Notes under the pieces: generated by a model
Told to the model about the DNA's origin: nothing
What the model saw: the letters and a program-made list of their open reading frames with translations, nothing else
The model's database searches: none
Origin: Collybiopsis luxurians FD-317 M1
Lineage: Eukaryota > Basidiomycota > Agaricomycetes > Agaricales > Omphalotaceae
Assembly (NCBI GenBank): GCA_000827265.1
Contig: KN834794.1
Span: 256,019-320,018, forward strand
Direction of reading: 5' to 3'
DNA length: 64,000 nt
Made by a program: the position numbers and the translations under genes
Shown: positions 21,734 through 34,770 of the stretch, piece after piece
How the letters are laid out: each line of letters opens with the position of its first letter
Numbering within the stretch: the stretch's first letter is position 1

Positions 21734-24700
21734 TTATGCTTTTGTTTCACTGTGTGGATGCTTTGCTACAGGTTGTCCAGCCATAACATCTATGGAATCC
21801 ATTCGCCGTTTTGATATTTTCTTAGACAGGTTGTACGAGTTAACAGGAAATTCAGACCTTTGGAAACATGCAGCCCAGCCAGTACCATGAACAAAACTGC
21901 TTAAATTCAAGGAAGACTGATGAGCCCTGGAAATGCAGAGTCGCATATGAGGCAGACTGAGGCCGGTTCTATACTCAGGTGGTATCCATAAAAGAAGAGA
22001 AGAGTCAGAACCACAAAGCCATCCATCCTGAAAAGAGACCTGCCAAAAAGGCAAGTGGGAGTGGAGATGATAATGGCCAGAGTGCCTCGAACAGAATGAT
22101 AAGGAGTATATAGGCTGGGATACAGATTGTCTATCCGGAGTTTCTATTTCCAAAACATTATTCAAGCCAGACACAGCTAGCAAATTATTTACAGAAGTAG
22201 CCTCTGGGGTGTTTTGAGGCTCTGCATCCCATATAATCACAGATGCATCGTCTGATCCGGACACAATGCTTTTTCCATCTGGGGAGAAGGCAACTGATGA
22301 CACCCAATCGACATGCCCTTGTAGTCGACTCCCTGTAATTTCTCTTGACTCGGCATCCCATATGAGAAGTGATGCATCATCAGATCCCGATACAATCTGC
22401 TTTCCATCTGGAGAAAAAGCAACTGACAGGACTGCGCCTGCATGTCCCTGCAATGGATCCCCTATAGGATTTCCAGTCTGTAGATCCCATATCCTCAATG
22501 ATGCATCATCTGACCCTGATACCAGTCTATTTCCATCTGGAGAAAAGGCAACAGATCTAACCCAGTCTGAATGACCTTGTAGAGAGATATCTAAAATTCC
22601 AGTCTCTGCATCCCATATCAATACTGAGGTGTCATTGGAACCAGATGCAATCAACTTTCCATTGGGTGAGAAGGCAACTGATCTAACAGGACCTGCATGT
22701 CTATGCAGTGGATTCATCGCAGCAGTTTGAGTCTTGACATCCCATATTTGCACTGATCTGTCCTCTGATCCAGACACAATTCTTTGGCCATCAGGAGAAA
22801 AAGCAACTGACCAAACTATGCCTTTATGTCCTTGCAGGGGGCTTCCTATAGGATTTCCAGTCTCTACATCCCATATCTGTAAGGATGTGTTTGATGAAGA
22901 TGCAAGTCTCTTTCCATCTGGAGAAAAAGATATTGATCTCACCCATTCAGCATTCTTTTGGAGAGGTTTCCCTATAGGGGTTCCATCGCTTGCATGCCAT
23001 ATCTGTATTGAACCATCAAATGACCCAGATACAATGCTCTCTCCATCTGGAGAAAAGGCAACTGATTGAACTGAGCCAGTATGACCATGTGCAAGATCTT
23101 TAATGACATTGTGGAGTTCTGCATCCCATATATAGACTGAAGAGTCATCTGAACCTGATATGATTCTCTTACCATTTGGAGAAAAGGACACTGACCAAAC
23201 TCGGCCATTATGCCCTAGCAGAGGATTCCCTATAGGACTTCCTGTCTCTGCATCCCATATCTGGACTGAGGAATCAAATGATCCTGACACAATCTTTCTT
23301 CCATCGGGAGAAAAGGCAATGGACCTAACTGGACCTCTATGCCCTTGTAGTGATGTACCTATGAGGTTACCCATCTTCATATCCCATATCCTCACTGATG
23401 AGTCATCTGATCCAGATACAATCTTTTTGCCATCTGGAGAGAAGGCAACTGACCACACAGTGTCTGTATGCCCTAGCAGCGGAACTGCCACAGGTGCTCC
23501 AGTCTCTATATCCCAAATCTGAATTGAGAAATCATGTGACCCTGCCACAATGTGCTTTCCACTGGGAGAGAAAGAAACACACTTGACAGGGCCTCCATGA
23601 CCTTGGAGCAGACTATTTAAAAGGTCTCCTGTCTCTGAATTCCATATTCGAAGTGATGAATCTTCTGATCCAGAAACAATCCTATTGCCATCTGGAGAGA
23701 TGGCAACTGACCATACTGTATCTGTGTGCCCTTGTAGAGAAATTTGAGCAGTATTTCCCTTTTCTAGGTCCCAGATTTTCACTGTAAAGTCGGATGAGCT
23801 AGATGCAATTCGTCTGCTATCTGGAAAAAAAGCAACAGACCAAACTGGGCCTGCATGTCCTTCCAGGGGACTGCATATCAGATGACCACTCTCTGTATCC
23901 CATATTAATACTGATGAGTCCTGAGATCCAGCTGCAATATTTTTTCCATCCGGTGAAAAGGCGACTGACTGGATTCCTCCTGTATATCCCTGAAGTATGA
24001 CCTGAAGAGATGGCCAATATACTTTGTGACCCTTGCACACCTTGGCTAATTTAGGGAAATGAGGTAAGTATATCTCCCGTAGCAGCGAGTCTTTTGGCAA
24101 GAGTGGAAGCGCAGAAAGATAGAGGTGTGGTGTAGATTGGCCAATCATTTTTCCAAAAACATATACAAATTTTTGAATCTCTATACCAATTCTTTGTAGA
24201 ATGGAATGATCTTGATGGTTCTATTCTTACAATCTCAGCGCAAGGGAGAAATTCTCAGCACAAATGAAAGTAAACATACCATAGCTGGTGGAATCCATTC
24301 CAACATGTTTTTCATACTTCTTATAATTATTTTAACTTTGTTCAGGATACTAAGGACTTCCATCCAATATAATGAATATTCAACTGCGAACTTTGTAATA
24401 TGGGTCATAATTTGGTCATCACATGGAATCCGAGTCAAGTGATAATCCCAGTAACAACAAGCATATGACAGCTCCAATGAAATCCCACTTCTAACAAGGT
24501 CTCCAAGATTTTGAATTTCAGAGTTTCGCACATGAGAGCTCGGTAAGTCACACATATTGAAATGCAATTGCTCCATCATCAGCATTATGCTCCCTACTGC
24601 CATAATCCTGTGCCCATCTGCTACTTCAATGGCATAAACCCCACTTCTTTCTGTATCAAGGAGAAAATCACGAATTGATGTATGAACCGGCTGTATTGGA

Positions 24701-26020
24701 GCATTGTGCTCAGTGACACCGGTCAAAAGCGAGCCAAGCCAAGGGATAACTGCATCTACTCCTTGCTCTCCTTCATCTTCTCCCATGTAGCGATGATAGG
24801 CTATTTGGAGATTTTTCAATGCTGCCCTAGAGAGTGGCTCAGATGCTGCTAATATTTGAGCCATTACTTTTCTATACTCATTCATGCCATTGACATTTTC
24901 AACTTTAAAAATTTCACCAAGAATAGATTTATATAGTTGGTCAAGCAGGTTCAAATCCTGACTAAAATCTGCTTGGAGTTCTATAAACTTTTCAAACCTC
25001 TTTTTAAGCTTGATACCAGGCTGGACTTCATGGTGAAGAGCCTCGCACACAGTAGAAGCCCATTGAAAATGTCTTTCAGCTCTTTCAGCAAGCGCTTTAC
25101 ACTGATGAAGGTTAAGATCACCATTACTAATGAAACTTCCCATTCGGTGGACTACATATCTATATATGTCGTCTTTTGTGTCTCTAAGTTTACTCATGTC
25201 CTGAGTTTGAAGCATGTTACTGTATTGATTGAGAATGTTCACAATGTAATTTTCCAACCGCGACGTTATCAGAATTCGAAAGTTTCCTGGAAGTTCATGC
25301 ACTCCATCAATTAAGGTGGAGAGAAACTTTTTTCTGAAGCCATCCTCCTGCTGAGAATTACATTCGTCCAATGCATCTATAATAATCACTACAGGTCTCG
25401 ATTGATGCACCAACTGAGCAGGTTTCAAAATGAGGTTCTGCCACAATTCTCTAAGGCTTGGGCTGTTCAGCAGATAAGGATCTTTGTCCAATATCTCGAC
25501 CAGAGTATTTCCATACTCTGGCACATATGCAGCCAAGTTGTAAGCAATACTTTGCAAGGCTCTGCTTGGAGTCCGCTCCATAGAGAAATTTCTGTCAAAG
25601 CGGAAGAATGCTCCAAGGCAATCTTGATCTTTACACCTCTTTCCGATCGTATGACTAATAGCAGATTTACCCGTTCCTCCAGGGCCATAGAGCAAGAAAA
25701 TTTGGGGAACGTTTGTCCTAGTGTCACAGATCCACTGGAAAATTTTATCAATGATTTCAACCCTGGTGTCCACCAAGCAAGCTTTGTCAGGGTCAATGTG
25801 TGCTCTTAAATCCGGGTTTAGCTTCTCGCGCAGTTTCCGCTCAACTTCACCTGTACCAAATTTTTCGGTTGACTAGCATTAGTATACAGTTACTTGATAA
25901 AAAAGAGGCTGCGTTACCTGTTGAGATAACATTTTTCACAGTTGTATATTGATCACCATGGATACTGGTAATGTTTGGATTGTAAATTTGCACATTTTGA
26001 GCACCAGGAAACATGGCCAT
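21734..26020 (-). CDS. NACHT-WD40 NOD-like receptor (NLR)
   Basis: Fungal NLR, family of heterokaryon-incompatibility proteins such as Podospora HET-E. Start taken at 26020 (MAMFPGAQNVQI), the short segment that commonly opens Agaricomycete NACHT proteins. Exon 1 (25918-26020) is followed by a 67-nt intron, and exon 2 (24280-25850) gives an exact reading frame. Walker A GPGGTGKS lies at residues 90-97, Walker B in VVIIIDALDEC. A second intron (about 24179-24279) leads to the WD40 exon; its acceptor is provisional. The exon encodes 14 WD40 repeats of the form GH..xVxSVAFSPDGK.IVSGSDD.S..IWD, then a C-terminal block (LLLWIPPEYRTGL, FVHGTGWAACF) usual for this mushroom family. Total about 1,370 aa. 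Repeats are nearly alike except at a few surface positions, the mark of fast recognition-site evolution. Intact as far as can be seen. Confidence 0.9.
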
Positions 26021-27950
26021 ACTGATGATGGTGGTTAAAGGACAAGGGCCTATTGTCACGTAATCACACTCATCCCCACGTCGCACGCGATGGAACTTCT
26101 GATGCAGACTTCAATCTGATGACTGCGGCCTTTGTATGGTTTAAATTGATCTTATGGTGCACGAGATTGACACCAAAAATAGAAGAATTCGGCTTGACGG
26201 ATTTGCGTTAAACATGATGATATATCGATAAACGATAAGCCTTAAAAGGCTTCTCCGGAATAACGTGAAAGATTAGAAATTATCATGCGGTCGCATCGAA
26301 TTGGCGTCTAGAACAGTAGTAATCCTATCCAGCAATGGTAGATAGACCAATGGTCACGAGTGTGTGGAAGCGAGACTTGATTATTGACCAGTTCAGACAT
26401 AAACAGTGACGCACCATGCCATCCCCACAGGTTGTCACCAAAACGAGGTATATACTGTACCTATACTCGCTTATAGCTACGAGTACATATGCCACTGTAA
26501 ACTCTTCACGACATCCTTTGATAGACATTCATGACCGCACAACTTATAAATATGTGTAAAAAAATACTAATTACTGTGACGCAAATATGTACTTAGCGAA
26601 ATAAAACATGAAGACCTAGACGGTCGACCTAGGCCATGGCTTATTCCACTTCATCTGGCACCCACTATCCACATTCCGCGTCCGCGTCGGGCGAAAAAAA
26701 AAGGAAAACAAATTAAAGAATCATAATTCATGACAAGTACATACATACTTTTCTTTCTATGACAACACAGGTACAGATACTGTACATATACCTATGTACA
26801 CGACCTAGATGTACATGTACCTGGTATCAATCTGCGTCAGAGGCCTAGTCACTCCGAGTCGTATACATACCATACAATGACAATGATATATAGATATTTT
26901 TTCCATGGTGAAGTCAAACGCCACAAAAAGACGCTCGTAACTCGTAACTGAAGTGGTTATAAGTAGGACTTGACTGCACGCGCCTGCCGGTGCCAGTGCC
27001 TGAGCGTGTATGATTTGGGGTGGACGGTTCGTCATGAGCACATGGATAGACACATTCAGAATCATAATGAGTATGCACTCGAGAGTCGAGGTTCGGGGAG
27101 TACTCGATCAATGAGAATGTGGTATAGCTGAGAGAGGGACCATATGGAGTGAAAGAGGAATTTGGTGCTCGATGGGTAGGCACACCATTGACACGACACA
27201 GAGACCCTTTGCCCCACCAGCCGCTTTCCAAACTCTTTTTTCCGAAATTCGGGAAGGATGACATCGAAGACACTCCGCAAAACCTGGACTGGACCTAAGC
27301 CACCAGATCTGTTCGACGTCGTACACCCAACCACCCAAGATCTCAGCGCCCGACGTAGTCATGATCGATCCCCTCACGTCAGCTTTTTTTTCCTCTCTAG
27401 GCCAATCCATCGACATCGTAATTATCGATAACTATAATAACTATATTGGACAGGTATTAGAGTCGACGAAGGTAACGGAACATTGAGTAAGGTACATATC
27501 GCGTGCCTGGGGAAACTTTTGCTTTACCAGGGCATAAACGCCTGGAAAAACAAGGCCACAGCAGGTAGAAAGGTCATTAACACCCTCAAGATCCTCGGCT
27601 CAGCGAACTCATGGAATGAGACTATGACCAGGGGCGTGCACACATCCGTGGGGACCGGTTAGTGGCCAAGCAAAGCGATGGATGAGGCCCATCGGAGAGA
27701 GGACTTCTCCTACAAGGGGTTGAGATTGACGCGTGTCATTAACAGCAATCTGGTGGTAAGAACGGTATCTGAGCCGGGCGACAAACACTGGGCACACAAG
27801 ATGAATGAAAAAAAAAAAAAATTGACCTCGAATTGTCGTTACACGGTAGTAAGGTGTGTACAAAGCGGAAAAAAGCATAGCAATGTGCGTAAAGAAAAGT
27901 TCATTTTAACGCTATCCGGACCTGGCCGTCTAGGCGAATTCCGTTATGGA
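26021..27950. other. Intergenic
   Basis: About 1.9 kb with no supported gene. Contains several TACATATA/GTACCTATGTAC-type simple motifs (26440-26480, 26770-26825). Overlapping minus-strand frames at 26914-27416 occur in three phases with no family likeness and are not called. Confidence 0.4.
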
Positions 27951-28874
27951 TTACAGCGTCAGATTGTACTCGTATTCTCCACTTGCGCTCTGTCCCATCC
28001 ATAGGACAATGGCTGAAAGCATGAGCAGGATGTTTTGGGTGACGTTGGCGTATCCATAGTATTTGAACAGTTCAGGGTAGTTGCCGAGGACATATTTTAG
28101 TACCAGTATGGTCTACAATGGGGGAGTCGTCAGATAAGGCACGGAAGAGCGTAAAAACTTGACGCACGATACTGCCAGCTAAACCCCCAGCCATCAACGC
28201 AAAGCCAATGAACAAAAACAACCTCGCTCTCCAGACGGCCCTCGAGTCCCCAAAGCCGTCATCTCCCTTAATTCTGTCCTTGTCAATAAGAACGACGACG
28301 AGATAGCCTAGTAACGAGCAGATTCCTGGTATCCAGTCGACAAAAGTGACGTGTACAGGCGGCTCCTCCTCCCACGGTACACGAGCGTGTGCGGAGTAGA
28401 TTGCAGCGTCTAGAAATGACCAGTTTGCGATCGCAAACTAGATTAAAAGAAATTGAGCAAATTATACGGAATAAAAAGGAGATTTGCACGCACGAGAGCT
28501 CCCGCAATATATATTCCAGCCGTCCGACGGTGTTTGCCAAGGTGAAGGTGAGGGAAAGGGTTTAAACAGACTCGACGAGGGTCATAATCGGCCCTAGGTA
28601 AAGACATATTTCGCTCAAAATCCCAAAATCTATCTACTGAGGGCGACGGCGGTGGTGACGGTAATGGTGATGGTTGAAGAGCAAAAGGCGGTAGGCCCGC
28701 TTTGGAACTGCGCCTCGGGCACGTGGCATGGGAGTAGATTTCAGTCACGGGTTTAAATGGCCCGGATTCGTCGGCATCGTGGAATTCCACTTCGACCTGA
28801 ACCGCAATCTCTACTGGAGGTGTGAAGCTGGTAAAACTAGGCGCGTCTGAATTGCGACGGAAAATGGACGCCAT
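27951..28874 (-). CDS. TMEM50/UPF0220 family membrane protein
   Basis: Three exons, 28494-28874, 28168-28437 and 27951-28112, each a whole number of codons, give 270 aa. The family core is plain: GKHRRTAGIYIAGAL, FAIANWSFLDAAIYSA, VTFVDWIPGICSLLGYLVVV, FLFIGFALMAGGLAGSIV and ILLMLSAIVLWMGQSA, making four membrane segments. It also has a roughly 110-residue N-terminal extension with a Pro/Ser-rich tract (LPSPPPSP) not seen in the short animal proteins. Relatives sit in the ER/Golgi and are linked to vesicle traffic; the exact role is unknown. Both introns are 55 nt. Confidence 0.92.
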
Positions 28875-31800
28875 TGGGATGGGGTTAGATGTGTGGGTAT
28901 TTCATTCCAAGGAATCCTTTGACCTGTTTAAGTACCTTTTTGCAATCTGGTCGCCGGAGGCTTCCTGATTCAGATCGTTTACGGGACAAGAATTTACGGA
29001 GGTTGCGTAAAAGGGCTTGTCTCATTCAACGTTGAAGGACAGCTGACTGAACTAGCAATGCTCCATAGAAACTTACGAATTCCTCGTGGACATCATAGAG
29101 CGTTCTCGGAATACATTGCTCATCTCCCGCTCCGAGCTCTTGTATACTTTGCTTCAATCAACTCAGCAGAACTTTCTAGCTCGGATACTCTTTCGCCGAA
29201 AGAATAATGTTCAACTGACTCGGGGGCCTCAGAAACATCAGGCTGTGCAGGACAAATCTTATACAGTGACTCTTCCCCTCACCCACCCTCGGGGACGAGG
29301 CTTCTACACGAGGTCAGCACCGAGAGGGGCTTGATCATTTCCTAAACCAAGAAAACAAAAAGGTTCTCCGAGGTCATCCTAACTAACAGAATCAATGCAG
29401 ACAATTCAAGTTTATCTTTTCCAAACTTATACTTACTTGGTCATCTTCGCAAAAGTAACATGCGTTCCGCGGGGATGAAGACAGATGTCTTTATCCTTCC
29501 ATACTCATTATCTTTCCTCGTGGAAGGGAACGCAACAACCTCATGTTCTTGGTTTCTGCAAAAGATTCTAACTAATCGACAAAACTCGGAATGCCGAAAT
29601 TTGCTTCCACAACCGGAGATGAATTCTATGGAGGGCTCTCGCTTTCGACATCACTTGAGGCAAGACACCAATCGAGAGTAGACTGAAATGAGGCCCAAAT
29701 CTACTTCCGCAATTAGGGACGGGCGTATCGGTGTCTTTGTCGTAATTATAGCATGCTGTGTCAAAAACAAGTCGGTCAGGGGACCAAGGGAGAAGTTATC
29801 CTGATATCGAAATCCAGCTAACGGCGATGTTGAGAAAGAACTGATTCATCGATAAATTCTAGAATCGTCACGCGTCTGGGTAGTATCTTGTTTTACAGCC
29901 AAAACCTCCACGGAATTCACCCCCGATGGTGGAAGCAAATTCGGATTCCTGTCCCAGTTCTCTTTCCTCTCCGCTATTATAAGGTAACGAACCTTTGGGC
30001 TGGGGGACAGAAGTAACACCTCCTGATTTCGCCGATGGTGAGACCTCACCAGAGCCATACAAACCGTTTTTGAAAGACCGGGTGTGAGTGAATATAGCTA
30101 TTTGTGCATTGATCCTATTTACCTGGAAAGCGATAATGAGAAACGGGCGACAAAGGGAGAGGTAATAACGGACTGATTGAGGGTACAACGGGTAAGATCA
30201 ACTTGTACTCGTATCTGTACCCCCACCTTACCCCGATCGCGCTCGTCGTCGGGTACCGAGCTGTTCTTTCTCACCGGGACCTGTAATCCAACGATCACCG
30301 TCCCTCACCGACACCGACACAGAAATCGTCGGCGAGTACGATTAACGATCGCTATCGGATCGATATCGTTCTTGTACTCAACCCCCTCTCAGGCCTTTGG
30401 CGGCGGCTCCGAGTCTTTGACCAACGCACACCGACGCCGACTGTCTTCCTTCCCTGTTCCCTGTTTATCGATTACGATTACTGCTAGAACAAAGCTCAAC
30501 CATTCCAGGGTCTCTCCAAGAGATTACCCGATTTAAGTAGATTCAGAAGCGTTTATCCAAATATAGATACTCTGGACCGACCGCAGTTCAAAACTTCATT
30601 GAATTCACTTAATAATAATGATGGCACTTGAAATTGAAAAGGATGAATACATGGCATCCGAATATTGTGGAGCAACGAGCATATCGCCATACTTGGAAGT
30701 TGGAAGCGATTCCGCATGCTTGACGTCGTTACTCATAGAAGAAGCCTGTCTCGGGAAGAAATGAAGAAAAATTTCTTTGTTCTTCTTGTTGAGGCTCAGC
30801 GCTCAGGGGGTAGCTGTATTAGCGTCATCTAATGCCTGCCTGTGGGGAATTTATAAATTATCAGCTTTGGCAGACGATAGTGCTTGTAAGTACTTATATG
30901 ACATGGGCAATAAATCGATTGGGACTTTCCGTCGTAACGTCTGAGCCAGGCTTCCACAATTCATCTATAGCGAACATCTTCTCCCGTTTTCGCCCGATGT
31001 CCCTTGGACTCCTTTCAACATTCCCGATTGGCAATGGTATAGTGGTCGCGGGGTCGTTGCAGTTACTAGCCAAAACACATGCCCCAATGACCCTCGTAGA
31101 AGTAGGTCTCCTATTTCATATCACTGCTGTGTGATACCGCCAGCGGTTTATCGGGACCGCCACTATCTTTTCTCATAGACCCATCTCCCGTTTCCAGGCA
31201 TGGATGATATCTCAGGCTGTAAATCATCCTATTCATGATAAGTACTGGTACTGATGAGACGAGGCCCTGTATCTTTCAGATGCACGATTGAATGTTGTCA
31301 ACAGATACTCGTTGACGTTGATCAACCGCTCCTGTGGATTTTGTTCGGACATGATCATTTGCGCAGGTTCCATCGCTCGAAAGCACGCAGTGGCGCCTAT
31401 TCACTATGTATATCGTTCTCCATTTGTTGAAATGCTCAAACGTGAACGGTACGCTGTATTCCCGTTGGGTGTAATAGAGAAGACAGAATTGACTAGTACG
31501 CAATGGCGTGGGAACCCTCCACCCGGGAGTTCATCGTCGCTAATCCCGTTCTGCAATGGCGATGAGTGGTATTCAGATACCGAACGGCGGGCTTCTCCGC
31601 ACAGCAAGAATAATAAGCTGATGAGCTGGGGAAAACTAACCGATGGAAAAAGCTGTTCTTGACACTACGAGAAGGGACTTACCAGTGCGCTAGATCTACA
31701 TCCGCGAACGTCAAACGACAGATGTCGTTGCGGTCACTGAGTCGGAGTATCAGCACCGTGCTTTGATTACATTCCAGCCGTGCGTTAGGGATGATGCCTG

Positions 31801-34770
31801 CCCAACATGGATACATCTTTGCGGTAGAATCGCATAGTCTTCTGGGGTGAACGCTCTGCATTGGGTTCGTAGAAAACCAACGTCATTGCGGGATTGATAC
31901 GAACCGGTCACGTCTGTACAGACATATCTTTGTTGCTCAGAGCTGATCTCTTAGCAGGTTAGATTTCTCAGAATCATTTAGTGCGACAGATATTAACGAA
32001 TGTGGCTATTTCTCCGATAGTAAGGGACCCTTCAGTAAGGAGACGTTCAGAGAAGAGGGGGAGAGGGCGGGGACGACATCAGAACTTGGAAGAAACTGTT
32101 GAGCAGAGACGAGGCCGAAAAATTCCAAAGCGCACCTCCTTGCTAACCATGCTAGGATTTAAATACATTCGTGCAGTGCTGATTGTCTGGAGGAGGGTAG
32201 TAATGGCGAATGAGGATCGGAATATGAATCCGGTCGACGGTTTGAACGAAAAATCTGTGAAGAGCATCATTTTATTTGGGAGTAGCAGTCAGTAGTCTAG
32301 GAATACGAAGCAAGCAAGGAAGGAAGTGTTTAATCTTCGAGGCTCATAAGAGATATAGCTGCTGCCTCCGAATATTCGACGGGCAAGCCGGTAGCAGCCA
32401 TCACTTTCTGGATGAGACATGTCGGCTTGGGTGTCATTGGTCCGGCGCATCACTGACACCGACAGAAAATGCCGAGGTGAAGGGCGACCCGGCCGGGTTT
32501 CTCTGTCAACCGGAAGCTTGATTATATGCACTACGACATGAGTTCTGCGTTCCGAGTCGGAGTTTTCATGAGTTACAATCGATTAAGATGATTGTCTATA
32601 AATTTGGCGCGAATCAAATAGCCGGCCTCTAGGCTCCTCGATCATCTTGAAATGCACATCTTGAAGCTTGAAGACCCAAATCAATTCGAAATTTCCATAT
32701 TATGTAGTTGTCAAGGGTTTGTCGAGTTCAGCTCTCGTGTTTTCATTGTTTCAATATATTCGACATCATATACCAGCAAAGAATCTGTCCGCCGACTAAG
32801 CGTAAGCAATATAAAGCTCGCAGAGTGCAGGGATGGAAGGAAGTTTTATTACACGACATGGTCCACGAACACCCCTTCCATAGTTCTTTCCTCACGAGAG
32901 ACATCGGCCAGCCCCTGCTACTGCCTTGTGCTCCTCCCCCATCCAGGGCTGGTCATATGAATATCGTCTGGGAGAATATTCTTCTGATGGTCTTCCTCAG
33001 TCTCCACTTGTTTTGCCCTTGTCACTCAAAAAGGAAGCCTTTGTTTTAAGCTATCAAATAGAAGCAAGGGCTAGAAGAATGCCTAGGATAACAGTATTGC
33101 ACATATTAATGCTGTTACGTTTCAGACACTGTCCGCCGTGGAATTCTCAATCATAGTTTCGAGCTCTTTCATGCCCGTTGACGGAAGGACAAGTTTGATC
33201 GTTTCTAACTCAAGTAAGGGTATTCGCCGAGGTTGCTGAGAGCGTATTCGCCAATTAGATTTTTCCGTGCTAAGTTGATATTCGAATACTGAATGACTTT
33301 GTTATAATCACCGTTCTTATACAGATGCTTAGAGCGACGATCATAGCCTAATCCCAGGCAAATTCAACGAATGAGTAATTTCGACTCGTTCTCAGTAATC
33401 TGTACCCTGATTGCCATAAACTTTTTGCTGCTTAATCTCGTAACGTCTATCTCTAGGTGCTTTAAATGAGTGGCACATCGTGGCGCAATTGGTCTTGCGG
33501 CCCTTTCGTCCCGTACAAATACACAGCTAAGAGTCATCTACCACGCGCGTCGGTTCCACCACATCATAAAAGAAACGGGTTTTCGACGGGCTATGAGGGA
33601 GTATGTGGCTGAGATATACTCCATATAATACTCAAAGTCGTCTGTGCCCGTGTGGAAGGCAAGGTAACCTGCGGCTCCCGCTACCCATGAGATCGACCTT
33701 CGGCATCAATTCCCATTCATCGGAATCGTCAATTAAAACAAAATGAATACAATGTCGGACATTTCTCTAAGTCAATTCTCCTTCAATCCTCCTGTCGAGA
33801 CGAATCTCGGTTTCTCGTCCATCATCTTAGCCTGCAGTAGCAAACACAACAGCACTTCAAGGGCCGGAAGCAAATGATGAGTGCGGCCAAATCAGGCCTT
33901 GAAATGTTCAGGACGTGTTATTCATGTAGGAGCCCTGTTTGTGATATGACATCAAAGATATCAAAGTTTTCCTAGGCTGTCATTCGTTGATTGAGATTTC
34001 ATGCTTTGAACTATCGATCTTTGGCAGAACACAGGCACAATGAAAGAGACGGAGACCGCTGCTACCTACCACACCGCAGTGAAGCTGGTTCAGGCGGGCA
34101 GGAACCCGTTGATGCTCCACGAAGACGAGGCAGGCGCCACTTTAACGATTTCAAGGCTGAGGCTTTGTACATAGCTTGGATTGTAACGAATGGATGTATC
34201 AATGAGCAATGCGTGCCTTGACATAGCACGTGATCGCGGCAATCAAAATGAGTGATCGTGATGTCACGGATTTTCGGTCAATCTTGGCCTGCATCAACTT
34301 GGTTGCCTAACACTCGGATGACTCTCTTCGACTCACTATGGCTCATCTCAGAATACGGCCTTGCGACGCAAATCGTGAACATAGAGCTTCAGGCTGGTTG
34401 AGGTCAACGATCCTAGCAAACGACCCCATTCTCCCGACCTGGGTGGAAATCCTTGAAGGGAACGTCTGCGGTGTTGCATTGCTTTCCGCTGAAATCGGGT
34501 GGCAAAGCCACCGTGTATATCTCTAAGTAAAGCGCGCGCCGGCTGAAGACGACATGACAGTAGGGCACCTTTGCCCGCTCCTTATCGAATTTGGATTCGA
34601 TGTGCTCGACGCATCATTGATTCCCTGAAACTCTTCCCAAGACCATTTACCTTCTTGGTTCATCCATCGGTCGCTTACAGCGTATTTGGACACGGCCTCC
34701 AATCACCTAGGGAGGGATTTGGCGGGTATATAACTCTGGATGTTGATTGTCCTGTGAACATAGGCTCTCC
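28875..34770. other. Gene-poor region
   Basis: 5.9 kb without a gene that can be supported. A coherent minus-strand frame of about 50 codons at about 29120-29275 (SVEHYSFGERVSELESSAEL) may be a decayed exon. Plus-strand frames at 30832-31134 and 31288-31662 have no recognisable motif. An imperfect inverted repeat joins about 29590-29640 and 29895-29945. Confidence 0.4.
29590..29945. repeat. Imperfect inverted repeat
   Basis: About 45 nt around CCGAAATTTGCTTCCACAAC (29592 onward) recurs in reverse complement near 29895-29945 (sharing TTTGCTTCCAC and TGAATTC.. TGGAGG). A weaker third copy may lie at about 29690. Possibly the ends of a decayed element. Confidence 0.4.

Noticed and set aside
22237..23586. 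Many open frames on both strands within 22.2-23.6 kb
   Set aside because: They are other-phase readings of the WD40 repeats of the minus-strand NLR; the repeated motif keeps several phases open.
26914..27416. Overlapping minus-strand frames at 27 kb
   Set aside because: Three phases are open together with no conserved motif; typical of composition, not of a gene.
30832..31134. 100-codon frame starting MPACGEFINYQL
   Set aside because: Considered as a small membrane protein, but there are no conserved motifs or splice context; composition is equally fitting for chance.
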